64,000 nt of DNA from Wolbachia pipientis (GTDB lineage: Bacteria; Pseudomonadota; Alphaproteobacteria; Rickettsiales; Anaplasmataceae): NCBI GenBank assembly GCA_023052945.1, contig CP095495.1:682001-746000 (forward strand). The letters run 5' to 3'. The notes under the pieces are model-generated. The model searched no databases. It saw only the letters and a list, made by a program, of their open reading frames with translations, and was not told where the DNA came from. A program made the translations under genes and the position numbers. Positions 31,041-42,605 of the stretch are shown one piece after another; positions within the stretch are counted from its first letter, which is position 1, and the number at the start of each line of letters is the position of its first letter.

Positions 31041-31060
31041 AAACCATGCTTGCATACGGG
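30923..31060 (-). ncRNA. Candidate bridge RNA region of the IS110 element
   Basis: IS110 elements encode a structured guide RNA in the noncoding DNA upstream of the transposase. Here GGAACGGT (minus strand 31035-31028) and ACCGTTCC (30974-30967) form an 8-bp stem enclosing about 53 nt. This is the right place and size for one loop of such an RNA. The assignment is by position and the stem only. Confidence 0.4.
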
Positions 31061-31319
31061 CACTTAGGCACCATTGAAAATGTCGGTCATAACTGCAAAG
31101 GCGCTCCCTGTACAACTATACTTGAAAACTACTAAAAACTTAAATTTGTGTGTTTCTTTCTGATTTGACAGATTTCGTCTGTTCGATGCTTGCATCCAAC
31201 TTTGGCAGCGCGTGACGCACAACTGCAATGACAAGGTGTTGTAAGATATTACCATAAACATCATATTCACACGAAGTACTTGACTTCACTTGTACTAAGA
31301 AGCATTTTATATATGTTGT
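30986..31319. other. Intergenic: IS110 left end, then short repeat, before tRNA-Arg
   Basis: The first part belongs to the IS110 noncoding end. At about 31197-31240 GGCAGCGCGTGACGCACAACTG is a member of the short repeat family also present at 48262 and 54487. No gene is supported. Confidence 0.55.
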
Positions 31320-31393
31320 GTGCCCGTAGCTCAGCTGGATAGAGCAACAGCCTTCTAAGCTGTGGGTCGTAGGTTCGAATCCTACCGGGCACA
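31320..31393 (+). tRNA. tRNA-Arg (anticodon TCT)
   Basis: GTGCCCG pairs with CGGGCAC, the D-arm is AGCTCAGCTGGATAGAGC, the anticodon stem ACAGC/GCTGT encloses CTTCTAA with anticodon TCT, and GTAGGTTCGAATCCTAC forms the T-arm. Confidence 0.96.
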
Positions 31394-31401
31394 CTCTTCT
31401 A

Positions 31402-32352
31402 TCAATACTTTCTATAAATCTTCAAGTACTCTGGCACCACATTTTCAATTGCTAATGGTCGAACCTTCATTGTTTCAAGGTCAGCTGACTTTTCGATTGA
31501 GCTATTCATCATAACTTTCACCTGATCTTGAGTAAGCACAGGGTTCGTATCTCTGGTTATTGGTTTTAGCAGCATAGAAATAATTTTATTTTCTAAAAAG
31601 AAAGCTATTAACTTTGCCATTGGAAAAGATACATTGATCAACAAACACTTTCTGTTAGTAACGTTCAGAATAAACTTCAATAAGCTTTTGAAAGAGTAAA
31701 CCTTTGGTCCACCCATGTTATAAATTTTCTTGTCTTGCTTATTAAAACTGATAATACGATATACCACTTCAGCTAAGTCTGTTACACATATTGGCTGAAA
31801 TTTAGTCGTTCCACTGCCAATTAGCGGCAAAAAAGGAAGAACAGTTGCTAATCTTGCAAATTTATTAAAGAAGTTATCTTCTTTACCAAATACAAGGCTT
31901 GGCCTAATTATTATTGCTTCTTGAAATGCTGAAGTTACAGCTTTTTCACCTTCCAATTTACTTTTGGCATATTTTGACAACTTGCTATTTTCTATTCCCA
32001 TAGCGGAAAAATGTATCATCATGGGTACATTTTTCATTTTTGCAGCTTTTGCTATCCTTTCAGCTATTTTAACGTGAACAGCGTAAAAATCGTGCTTTTT
32101 TGCTTCATATAATATTCCCACTAAGTTTATGGCTACATCACATTCTTCCATACCCTCTAGAACTGATTTTTCATCAAAAAAATCGCCTTTAAATATTGAT
32201 ATTCGTCCCAAATTGCCACACAATTTTAAACAAGCAGCTTTTTCCTGATTACGAGTGAATATCTTTATTAAATATCCTTCTGCTGCCAAGCGTCTCACGA
32301 TGTGTTTCCCTATAAACCCCGTTCCACCAAAAATAATTACACGTTTTGTCAC
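31402..32352 (-). CDS. NDUFA9-like NAD(P)-binding protein (complex I-associated)
   Basis: An atypical short-chain reductase with the dinucleotide-binding GGTGFIGKHIVRRL at residues 9-22 and the CDVAINLVGILYE and HFSAMGIENSKLSKYAKSKLEGE segments. The YxxxK pair is replaced by the arrangement usual in the NDUFA9/39-kDa complex I accessory family found in alphaproteobacteria and mitochondria. In mitochondria it binds NADPH structurally in complex I. The 316-residue length fits. It lies downstream of murF on the same strand with a 50-bp gap. Confidence 0.82.
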   Translation of the reverse strand: MTKRVIIFGGTGFIGKHIVRRLAAEGYLIKIFTRNQEKAACLKLCGNLGRISIFKGDFFDEKSVLEGMEECDVAINLVGILYEAKKHDFYAVHVKIAERIAKAAKMKNVPMMIHFSAMGIENSKLSKYAKSKLEGEKAVTSAFQEAIIIRPSLVFGKEDNFFNKFARLATVLPFLPLIGSGTTKFQPICVTDLAEVVYRIISFNKQDKKIYNMGGPKVYSFKSLLKFILNVTNRKCLLINVSFPMAKLIAFFLENKIISMLLKPITRDTNPVLTQDQVKVMMNSSIEKSADLETMKVRPLAIENVVPEYLKIYRKY

Positions 32353-32402
32353 GATTAAAGTTCCTAATAATTTGTTACTGTAAATTAATACAATGATTTT
32401 GC

Positions 32403-33779
32403 TTAATATTCTATTATGAATTCCCGTACAATAAGATCCATTTTCATTCTTCGTGAGCCTTTAACTAGAATTGCGTCATTATTCTGAATAATGTTAGCTA
32501 AATCACTTTTCAATTGATTAGAATCATTAAAATGCGCGCCTTTTATATTATCTGGCAAAAGCTCATGCAATTCTGACATAAATTTACCAACTGTATAAAT
32601 TTTATCTATATTATTTTCTGTGACAATCTTAACCAAATCTGTATGAAATTCTATGCTTTTATCACCAAGTTCCAACATATCACCAAGCAAAGCTACTTTT
32701 CTCTGATTAGAATATGTACTCAAAGTTTTTATTGCAGTTTTCATCGAAGCAGGGCTGGCGTTATAGGAGTCATCAATTAAATGTATATATTTTTTATTGT
32801 ATTTGACCTTATGAATATTGCCTCTACCTTTCGTTACACTAAAATTCTTAAGTGCAAGTGGTAATTTTGATAAATCAAGTCCGAGGCTCTGCACAACTGC
32901 TGCAACAACAAGTAGCGAATAAGCAAAATGCTCACCTTGCACACGTAAATTACAGTTTATAGTTTGATTATCACTCAGCCTGATTTTTAAATTTAGCCCG
33001 TCATCATTTCTTATTAGGTCCAACAAACAAACTTCAGCATTTTTATCTTTACCGAAGCTTATTACATTTCTATTGGCATGTGATGAGAGATAATCATAAT
33101 ATTTATTATCTCTGTTTAAGACCAAAGTACCATTACTTTTCATACCATATAGAATTTCTAACTTCGCTTGTGCAACGTCAAATAGTGATGAAAAATTTTC
33201 AGTATGTGCAGGTTCGATGTTGGTAATAACTGCAATATTTGGATTACTAATCTTTGATAATTCTTTTATTTCACCAGCTTTATTCATTCCCATTTCAAGG
33301 ATTAAGTACTGGCAGTTTTTTGGAGCTTTTAGAATTGTCAAAGGCAATCCTATATTATTATTTAAGTTACCTTCGTTTGCATGGGACACTCCATATTGCG
33401 ATAAAACAGTGTGCAGCATATCCTTTGTAGTGGTTTTCCCGACACTGCCTGTAATTGCAATAACTTTAGCATCAACAAGAATATTTCTAATATAGTATGA
33501 TGCCATATCGTGCAAAGCTTTCAGGGTATCTTGTACAATAATGAGAGGGAAATTTTTATATTTACCCTCACTTACTATTGCAGCGGCAGCCCCTTTTAAA
33601 AACGCTTCATGCAAAAAATTATGGCCATCAAAATTCTTTCCCTTGAGTGCAATAAATAAATCACCTTTTTTTATGCTTCTTGTGTCTGTTGAAATATTTG
33701 AGCTATGTGTCCAATTACAACCATTTACGTCTCTTCCGCCAGTTGCATCAATGATATTATTTGTGTTCCATTTAAACAT
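32403..33779 (-). CDS. murF: UDP-MurNAc-tripeptide--D-alanyl-D-alanine ligase
   Basis: MurF adds the terminal D-Ala-D-Ala dipeptide to the cytoplasmic peptidoglycan precursor. The three Mur ligase domains are seen: the N-terminal uridine-binding part (TDTRSIKKGDLFIALKGKNFDGHNF), the ATPase part with ITGSVGKTTTKDML, the NEGNLNNNIGLPLTIL segment typical of MurF, and the C-terminal domain with DDSYNASPASMKTAI and LLGDMLELG. It is full length at 458 residues. With murG it supports lipid II production. Confidence 0.95.
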   Translation of the reverse strand: MFKWNTNNIIDATGGRDVNGCNWTHSSNISTDTRSIKKGDLFIALKGKNFDGHNFLHEAFLKGAAAAIVSEGKYKNFPLIIVQDTLKALHDMASYYIRNILVDAKVIAITGSVGKTTTKDMLHTVLSQYGVSHANEGNLNNNIGLPLTILKAPKNCQYLILEMGMNKAGEIKELSKISNPNIAVITNIEPAHTENFSSLFDVAQAKLEILYGMKSNGTLVLNRDNKYYDYLSSHANRNVISFGKDKNAEVCLLDLIRNDDGLNLKIRLSDNQTINCNLRVQGEHFAYSLLVVAAVVQSLGLDLSKLPLALKNFSVTKGRGNIHKVKYNKKYIHLIDDSYNASPASMKTAIKTLSTYSNQRKVALLGDMLELGDKSIEFHTDLVKIVTENNIDKIYTVGKFMSELHELLPDNIKGAHFNDSNQLKSDLANIIQNNDAILVKGSRRMKMDLIVREFIIEY

Positions 33780-33958
33780 AATTTAGAGAGTACTCTTTAA
33801 AGTAAATTGAATAAAGTAGCAAATACCACATGTTTTAGACAATGTATAAATAATGGTTGCAATCCCTATAATTCTATCTTATAATGGATATAGAAGTTTA
33901 AATTTTTTCGTCTATAATTAAAATATACTTAGTTGTAGAAAGTAACTTGGAGGTGTGT

Positions 33959-34924
33959 ATGGGAAAAAACGACCAAAATGAAGAATCTACTTCTATACTA
34001 GCTAAAGTTGGTAATGCAGCTTCGGGAGTAGGAAGTTTTCTGGGTAGAGGTGTAAAAGTCCTAGCCAAGGGTGCAGTATACCCTATATGGCCAAAGAATT
34101 GGTTTAAGTCCTGGGATGAAATGGGGCACAACATAAAAAATGGCGGGCGCTATGTTATTGGCAGCGAGCTTGAAAAATATGATCCACCCATAAAAACCAC
34201 ACAAGCTAGTGAGAATCTTGGTGTAGAAATAACAGAGCAAAAGAAAGGGACAGGAAAGGTAGCTTTTTTAGCGTCAAGGACTCTGACGGGAGATATACCT
34301 TATTTGAACGATGAACAATTGGGCAAAATAAAAGTAGGTTTACCGAATGTAACTATTTTCAGAGAAGAAAACAAAATTGTAATTGAAATTAACGTTAAGG
34401 AAATAGCTAACACTATTAAAACTAACCCTGATAATAAAGGCAAGAGCGAGAAAGAAATAAAAGAGCTTGTTCTTAAAGGAATTGCTAATAAAGTTGAAGG
34501 CGACCTCAAGAAGTTTGCAGAAATCACTGGTGGAGAATTTAAAGTTCACACAGACTTAAAATTGCTGTATGGTATTGCAGAAAAATTGTATCGAGAATAC
34601 GATAATCAGAACAAACCATCAGAAACTCTAAGGTCAGCACAAACTGGAAAGTCACCAGGGCAGTCTTCAGAAACTGTTACAAGTACAGATGAATTAGTAA
34701 AATCTTTTAACATCACTAATCCTAGCGAGTTTCCTTTTGGTAAAAGTAAAGAAGCTATTTCTCCTATAAAAAATATGCAGTTATCAGAACAAGATATCAA
34801 AAAGCAAGTAGAAGGATTGGAAAGTACTTTTTTGAATTTTGAAGATGCCTCTGGTGAAGTAATAAAACCACTATCTACGCCTGATGTAGAAAGAAATAAA
34901 GGAAGAGGAAAAGGTCGCTCTTAA
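33959..34924 (+). CDS. Hypothetical protein
   Basis: I do not recognise a family. ATG 33959 is preferred over 33947 because GGAGG sits just upstream of it. The 321-residue protein starts with a glycine-rich amphipathic segment (ILAKVGNAASGVGSFLGRGVKVLAKGAVYPIWPKNWFKSW), then a mixed charged region with IFREENKIVIEINVKEIANTIK, and ends in a low-complexity basic tail (RNKGRGKGRS). No signal peptide is seen. It is followed three bases later by the HIT gene. Confidence 0.7.
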   Translation: MGKNDQNEESTSILAKVGNAASGVGSFLGRGVKVLAKGAVYPIWPKNWFKSWDEMGHNIKNGGRYVIGSELEKYDPPIKTTQASENLGVEITEQKKGTGKVAFLASRTLTGDIPYLNDEQLGKIKVGLPNVTIFREENKIVIEINVKEIANTIKTNPDNKGKSEKEIKELVLKGIANKVEGDLKKFAEITGGEFKVHTDLKLLYGIAEKLYREYDNQNKPSETLRSAQTGKSPGQSSETVTSTDELVKSFNITNPSEFPFGKSKEAISPIKNMQLSEQDIKKQVEGLESTFLNFEDASGEVIKPLSTPDVERNKGRGKGRS

Positions 34925-34927
34925 AAT

Positions 34928-35296
34928 ATGAGCAATGAAGTTTATGATAGCAATAACATCTTTGCTCAAATATTAAGAGGTGAGTTACCTTGTGAGAAGG
35001 TACATGAAAATGAAAATGTACTAGCTTTTCGTGATAAGTATCCTGACGCACCAGTTCACATTTTAGTTATACCAAAAAATCAATATATTTCATACGATGA
35101 TTTTATTCTAAAAGCTTCCGAAGAGGAGATAGTAAGTTTTTTCAAAATTGTCAGAGAAATAGCACATAAATATAATTTAGAAAAAACAGGATATAGACTG
35201 GTCACTAACTACGGTGAAAATGGAGAGCAGGTTGTACCACACTTTCACGTGCATATTTTAGGTGGTAAAAAGTTAGGAAAGCATGTAAACTCATAG
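34928..35296 (+). CDS. HIT-family nucleotide-binding protein
   Basis: The histidine triad HFHVHILGG is at about residues 105-113, and the N-terminal NNIFAQILRGELPCEKVHENENVLAFRD matches HinT-type purine nucleoside phosphoramidases. The 122-residue length is normal. It sits between an unknown gene and nuoA, all on one strand. Confidence 0.92.
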   Translation: MSNEVYDSNNIFAQILRGELPCEKVHENENVLAFRDKYPDAPVHILVIPKNQYISYDDFILKASEEEIVSFFKIVREIAHKYNLEKTGYRLVTNYGENGEQVVPHFHVHILGGKKLGKHVNS

Positions 35297-35314
35297 TGTT
35301 ATATGTTTTGTTAA

Positions 35315-35668
35315 ATGAGCGAGTATCTAACCATAGTAATCTTTATCTGCGTATCAATTGTAGTATCTTTTGCTTTAGGTATATTGCCTATGTTTCTTGC
35401 AGTGAGTAAGCCAGATGGTGAAAAACTTTCCACATATGAGTGTGGCTTCAATCCACTATCCAGTGCAAGAAAAAATTTTGACATTAAATTTTACCTAGTT
35501 TCAATATTATTTATAATATTTGACTTAGAAATTGCTTTTCTTTTTCCTTGGGCTGTTTCTTTATCTAAGATAAGCTATGGTGGATTTTGGTCTATGATGG
35601 TATTTCTTGCAATACTCACTATAGGTTTTATCTATGAATGGTGTAAAGGTGCATTAGAGTGGGAGTAG
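35315..35668 (+). CDS. nuoA: NADH-quinone oxidoreductase subunit A
   Basis: This small complex I membrane subunit has three transmembrane helices and the conserved loop [43 protein letters not shown]. The 117-residue length is typical. It starts the cluster nuoA-nuoB-nuoC. Confidence 0.96.
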   Translation: MSEYLTIVIFICVSIVVSFALGILPMFLAVSKPDGEKLSTYECGFNPLSSARKNFDIKFYLVSILFIIFDLEIAFLFPWAVSLSKISYGGFWSMMVFLAILTIGFIYEWCKGALEWE

Positions 35669-35671
35669 TTT

Positions 35672-36179
35672 ATGACAAATCAAATTCTATCTAATGATGA
35701 CTGGGGTCGTTATAAAAAAGAAGGGTTTCTTGTTACTAAATTTGGTGATTTAATAGATTATGTAATGAATTGGGCAAGATCTGGTTCATTGTGGCCAATG
35801 ACATTTGGTCTTGCATGTTGCGCAGTTGAGATGATGCATACTGCATCCAGCCGTTATGATCTTGATAGATATGGCATAATGCTTCGTGCAAGCCCACGTC
35901 AATCAGATGTAATGATTGTTGCTGGCACACTAACTAATAAAATGGCAGCAGCATTGCGCAAGGTTTATGATCAAATGGCAGACCCGAAGTATGTTATTTC
36001 TATGGGAAGTTGTGCAAATGGTGGTGGTTATTACCATTACTCTTATTCAGTAGTCCGAGGCTGTGATAGAATTGTGCCAGTTGACGTGTATGTCCCTGGA
36101 TGCCCACCAACCGCTGAGGCGTTGCTATATGGAATGCTATGCCTACAAAACAAAATAAAACGAACTCAGAATATAAAGC

Positions 36180-36187
<8 letters not shown>
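35672..36187 (+). CDS. nuoB: NADH-quinone oxidoreductase subunit B
   Basis: NuoB carries the terminal iron-sulfur cluster N2, which passes electrons to quinone. The ligands are visible in [11 protein letters not shown] (the tandem Cys pair), [16 protein letters not shown] and [12 protein letters not shown]. The length of 171 residues is normal. It overlaps nuoC by eight bases. Confidence 0.97.
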
Positions 36188-38497
<2,310 letters not shown>

Positions 38498-38501
<4 letters not shown>

Positions 38502-38986
38502 GAGCTTATTGTTGAGGCTTTTATTATAGAAGAAAACTCTTCTATCACTGTCTTATAAACTTCTTTTTTAAATGATATAGCATTGGCTACTAAATCATCT
38601 ATACTTTGCCAACGCCACTCTTTGAACTCTGGATGATCAGTATAGTTAATATTAATATCTTGGTTCTCCCCATAAAACCTCATTAAGAACCATCTCTGCT
38701 TTTGTCCAGAATACTTCCCATTCCAACAAGTTGGTATAAATTCCTCAGGTAAGTTGTAGTATATCCAACCCTTACTTTCGGCTATAATCTCTGTTTTATC
38801 AGTGCCAACTTCCTCTAGCAACTCACGTAGCGCTGCATGTTCCGGCTCTTCACCATCATCAATCCCTCCTTGTGGCATCTGCCAGTAAGAGTCGCTATCA
38901 AAGCGTTTTCCAATAAAGGCATGTCCTTGTCTGTTAAATAGCATTATGCCAACACAAGGACGATACTTATCTTTCTGCTCAACCAC
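38498..38986 (-). CDS. rppH: RNA pyrophosphohydrolase (Nudix)
   Basis: RppH removes pyrophosphate from the 5' end of mRNA and so starts decay. The Nudix box is GGIDDGEEPEHAALRELLEEVGT and the N-terminal YRPCVGIMLFNRQGHAFIGKR is typical. The 162-residue length is normal. It overlaps the kinase gene upstream by eight bases. Confidence 0.93.
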
Positions 38987-39596
38987 GAGTACGCTCTGTT
39001 TTTAAATGATTTATTACAGAAGTTTTAATTAATTTTCCATTTTTTTCTTCCTTCATCTCTTCAACAATTTTCTTTGCAACTTCCTTTGCACTTAAGTTCG
39101 AGTTATCAATTTCAAGTGTACCTTCTGGTATAAATAGCCTTTTCCCCTCAATTTTTTTCATAGCAAAATCCGAATAAGTAATTTTATTTTCCTGGTGCCT
39201 TTCTTCTGATTGAACACGTCTTACTAGTTCCTCATTATTACAATGTAATACTACAGGAAAAATTTTTACGCCCATTTTTTTACTTAAATTTACCACTGAG
39301 TTGTACAATCTTTGATCATAGGAATCACCCTCTGTCAATTCATTTGTAAATATATAATGTTTTGATTTTATGTAGTGTTTTTCCAGTATTGCTAACATAT
39401 TTTCTCTGACTGCAAAAATCTTTTCCCACAGATCATCTGGAACTTCAGCATCTTGTAATTTAACAATATCAAATATAATATTATTGAATAGATTATTGCT
39501 TACTATCACCGCACTAATGATTTTACACAGTTCCTTTGCAGTAGTAAATTTACCACTGCCTGGAAAGCCGATTAAGTAGATGAGAGTCTTGCCCAT
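38979..39596 (-). CDS. P-loop kinase-like protein
   Basis: A small nucleotide-binding protein with the P-loop GFPGSGKFT at the N-terminus and a lid-like VVLHCNNEELVRRVQSEERH segment. It resembles shikimate- or gluconate-kinase-like ATPases, but the substrate is unknown. I chose ATG 39596 (MGKTLIYLIGFPGSGK) rather than the longer reading from 39665, which adds 23 hydrophobic residues without a ribosome-binding site. It forms a same-strand run with rppH and tatD. Confidence 0.75.
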   Translation of the reverse strand: MGKTLIYLIGFPGSGKFTTAKELCKIISAVIVSNNLFNNIIFDIVKLQDAEVPDDLWEKIFAVRENMLAILEKHYIKSKHYIFTNELTEGDSYDQRLYNSVVNLSKKMGVKIFPVVLHCNNEELVRRVQSEERHQENKITYSDFAMKKIEGKRLFIPEGTLEIDNSNLSAKEVAKKIVEEMKEEKNGKLIKTSVINHLKTERTRG

Positions 39597-39774
39597 AATG
39601 AATATTAGTAAAAAGCTATTCTCAATTATACATAAAAGTATATACATTGTACATGCTAAAAACATGATGATAAAATAGATGCAGGTAATACCTTTTTAAC
39701 GAACAGTCGCGTTGAAAATAGTTTATATTTAGAGATTTTGAGTGTATAATTATAAGTAAATTAAATAATTTAAG

Positions 39775-40104
39775 ATGATGACTAATGTATCCAGTGATAC
39801 AGAATCAATAAAAAGCATGATTGTAAGTATAATAGATAAAAATAAAGGTCACGATATAGTTACTCTCGATGTGCAGAATAGAACCATTATTGCAAAATAT
39901 ATGATTATTGCATCTGGTGATTCAAGTCGCCATGTGAAAGCGTTAGCTGAACACGTAATAAAAAGTCTCGAGCGACATGATAAAATAGATGTAGAAGGTA
40001 TGGATGAAGGCAATTGGGTAATTTTGAATTTTCAAGGCATAATGGTTCACATATTCAGGTCAGAAGTAAGGGAGTATTATAAAATAGAAGAGTTATGGAA
40101 CTGA
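39775..40104 (+). CDS. rsfS: Ribosomal silencing factor RsfS
   Basis: RsfS binds ribosomal protein L14 and blocks subunit joining in starvation. The DUF143 pattern is clear: DIVTLDVQNRTIIAKYMIIASGDSSRHVKALAEHV, then EGMDEGNWVILNFQGIMVHIFRSEVREYYKIEELW. At 109 residues it is normal. There are two ATGs in tandem at the start. Confidence 0.93.
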   Translation: MMTNVSSDTESIKSMIVSIIDKNKGHDIVTLDVQNRTIIAKYMIIASGDSSRHVKALAEHVIKSLERHDKIDVEGMDEGNWVILNFQGIMVHIFRSEVREYYKIEELWN

Positions 40105-40247
40105 TTGCCTGGATAGCTGGTACACAACTGCACAAACGTTGTAATTTTGAAGGCAACTCCTGCACAGGTGGTGTCATTCAAGTAGCTGAGGCTTCTCTAT
40201 TAGGGTTACCTTCGGCATTAATGACAGGATAGGCTGGGGTTTATAAA
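40105..40247. repeat. Short dispersed repeat between rsfS and tyrS
   Basis: GGTACACAACTGCACAAACGTTGTAATTTTGAAGGC followed by GGTGGTGTCATTCAAGTAGCTGA is another member of the CACAACTGTACAAA family, joined to a GTCATTCAAGTAGCTGA motif that also occurs at 1358 and 48300. Confidence 0.45.
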
Positions 40248-41498
40248 ATGAAACACAAGTCCGAGTTTTTAAATTTTATCCAAGAAAGAGGGTACCTATA
40301 CCAATGTACAAATATTGAAGGGTTAGATCAGCTATTATCCGAAAATAATCATATAGTCGCATACATTGGGTTTGATTGCACAGCACCAAGTCTTCATGCT
40401 GGTCACCTAATTCAGATTATGATGCTCCGTCACCTGCAGAAATTTGGTTATAAGCCGATAGTCTTACTTGGAAGTGGCACAACAAAAATTGGTGACCCAT
40501 CCTTCAAAGATAAAGCAAGAAGCATCTTGCCCGTAGAGAACATCAATCAAAATACATCCAGCATAAGGAGAATATTAGAGAAAATGGTGTCTTTTAATGA
40601 CAGCAAGACTGGTGCAATGATAGTAAATAACGCAGATTGGTTGGATAACATAAAATACATAGATTTTTTGCGTGATATAGGAGCTTATTTTTCTGTAAAT
40701 CGTATGCTAAGTTTTGATAGTGTGAAAATCAGGCTGGATAGAGAGCAAACCTTAAGCTTTCTGGAATTTAATTACATGCTATTGCAGGCTTATGATTTTG
40801 TTGAGTTGAATAAAAAGCATGGCTGTCGTCTGCAGATTGGAGGGTCAGACCAGTGGGGAAATATAGTAAACGGAATTGAGCTTGGAAAAAAGTTGAATTT
40901 ACCTGAGCTGTTTGGCCTTACTGTCCCTCTTTTATTGAATGCTCAAGGAGTAAAAATGGGCAAAACTGAAAGTGGAGCAGTGTGGCTTGATGATAATATG
41001 CTAAAGCCTTACGACTACTGGCAATATTTTCGCAACGTTGATGATCAAGATGTTGGACGTTTTTTGAGATTGCTCACTGATGTGTCAATTGATGAGATCA
41101 AAAAGTTAGAATCCTTAAAAGACCAGGAAATAAATGAAGCAAAAAAAGTTTTAGCAACAGAGGTGACAAAAATATGTCATGGTAACAAAGAAGCGGAACT
41201 TGCACTATCTGCTGCAGTCTCTGCTTTTGAGAATGAAGATAGCTCACTACTTCCTGATTACATCATAAAAAAAGAACAAGTTGCAAGTGGCATATCCTTA
41301 GTAAACCTACTGCATAACATCGGTTTTGAACCATCAAAAGGCGCTGCAAAGCGTTTAATACAGGGCAATGGATGCAAAGTTAATGATAATATCATAAACG
41401 ATGTTAACTATATAATAAATTCCGAGAGCTTTAAAGGTCAGTCATTTATAAAATTATCTGCAGGAAAGAAGCGTCATGTTAAAGTTGTGGCAGATTAG
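40248..41498 (+). CDS. tyrS: Tyrosyl-tRNA synthetase
   Basis: A class I aminoacyl-tRNA synthetase. IGFDCTAPSLHAGHLIQIM carries the HIGH-type motif, the tyrosine pocket appears as YMLLQAYDF and GGSDQWGNIVNGIEL, and KMGKTESGA is the KMSKS-type loop. The C-terminal S4 domain (SKGAAKRLIQGNGCKVND) binds tRNA. It is full length at 416 residues. Confidence 0.97.
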   Translation: MKHKSEFLNFIQERGYLYQCTNIEGLDQLLSENNHIVAYIGFDCTAPSLHAGHLIQIMMLRHLQKFGYKPIVLLGSGTTKIGDPSFKDKARSILPVENINQNTSSIRRILEKMVSFNDSKTGAMIVNNADWLDNIKYIDFLRDIGAYFSVNRMLSFDSVKIRLDREQTLSFLEFNYMLLQAYDFVELNKKHGCRLQIGGSDQWGNIVNGIELGKKLNLPELFGLTVPLLLNAQGVKMGKTESGAVWLDDNMLKPYDYWQYFRNVDDQDVGRFLRLLTDVSIDEIKKLESLKDQEINEAKKVLATEVTKICHGNKEAELALSAAVSAFENEDSSLLPDYIIKKEQVASGISLVNLLHNIGFEPSKGAAKRLIQGNGCKVNDNIINDVNYIINSESFKGQSFIKLSAGKKRHVKVVAD

Positions 41499-41530
41499 GT
41501 CTCGAAGGTAAGAAAACAAATTTTGTACAA

Positions 41531-42139
41531 GTGAGAAATTATGATACGAATGACTTAAGTCAAATATATTTATCTCATCATAAGCCTATATCAAATCTTT
41601 TTTTAACTTTGGGTATTACTACATTCCGTGAAGCATTAAAGTATGTACATGAACTGCCTTACGGACGTAATAACAATCGTACAGATTATTTATCGGTAAT
41701 TAGTGAGAAATGTGGTACATGCAGCACAAAGCATGCACTTATATATGAGTTAAGTTTTGAGTGCGAAGTTGCTATGACGTTACACATAGCAGTTTTTATG
41801 ATGAGTAAAGTAAACACTCCAAAAATCTCTGCAGTTCTAAATGAGTATAACTTGTTGCAAATTCCGGAAATGCACTGCTACCTTCGTTATAAAAATCGAA
41901 TTATTGATATAACTTTTCCAGAAAATAGTGCCTCACTAGAACTGACAGAGGAAGAGAAAATTGAGCCCGAACATCTTGGAAACTACAAAGTAGAAAAGCA
42001 TAAACAATTTATTGAGAACTGGTTACCCAAACATACCGTACAACATGGAGCAAATTTCCAAAATTCGAGAATTATGTATAAAGCGATTGGAAAGATAGTA
42101 GAAAGCGAAATTCTATTATATATAGCTAAAGTGGCTTAG
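41531..42139 (+). CDS. Transglutaminase-like fold protein
   Basis: A 202-residue protein from a GTG start. A candidate Cys-His-Asp triad is visible as CGTCSTKHALIYEL (Cys near residue 63), EMHCYLRY (His near 115) and RIIDITFP (Asp near 125), the order and spacing of the transglutaminase/cysteine-protease superfamily. No signal peptide is seen. Its 3' end (42053-42107) is repeated one kilobase downstream at the end of the SWIM gene. Whether it is a protease or a ligase cannot be told. Confidence 0.6.
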   Translation: MRNYDTNDLSQIYLSHHKPISNLFLTLGITTFREALKYVHELPYGRNNNRTDYLSVISEKCGTCSTKHALIYELSFECEVAMTLHIAVFMMSKVNTPKISAVLNEYNLLQIPEMHCYLRYKNRIIDITFPENSASLELTEEEKIEPEHLGNYKVEKHKQFIENWLPKHTVQHGANFQNSRIMYKAIGKIVESEILLYIAKVA

Positions 42140-42605
42140 GTTTACCTACAATTTGAAAAACAACAAATTCGTCATTCCGCTACTCGTTAGCGGAATCTAT
42201 GCTGAGATACCGCGAATGAATCTACAGCTGTACGAACATTCATTTTTGAAGGTAAATTGCACAGCAAATGGTGTCATTCCAGTCTGGAATCCAGGAATTT
42301 TGCTTATAACTGAGCTGATGAGCTAAAGGTAGTTGTCTTACGCTAAAACAAACGTTTTTAATTAAGTTGCATAGAAGCTGGATCCCAGTGTCTGGGCACT
42401 GCCCCACTGGTGGCCCAAACTACAACGTTCGTACAGTTGTGGAATGAATCACGGTATGACGTAGGGAAACCTTTCTTGAGTCAGCTATAGCACTATAAAA
42501 TTGTCCGCAGGGCCATATAAAAGTCGCGGTGGGTTAATAAATTTTTATGGAAGAAAGGATATATTAGAAAATTGAGGGCTTTATATATGAAATAAGGAGG
42601 CAAAA
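42140..42605. repeat. Intergenic repeat cluster
   Basis: The stretch contains TCATTCCGCTACTCGTTAGCGGAATC with CTGAGATACCGCG (palindromic family), an ACAGCTGTACGAACATTC short repeat, GGATCCCAGTGTctggGCACTG (second hairpin family), and CGGTATGACGTAGGGAAACCTTTCTTGAG, an inverted match to 50280-50310. No gene is supported. A GGAGG site at about 42597 serves the SWIM gene. Confidence 0.7.

Noticed and set aside
31064..31394. ORFs overlapping tRNA-Arg
   Set aside because: The CPVGFEPTTHSLEG string is a tRNA read as protein.
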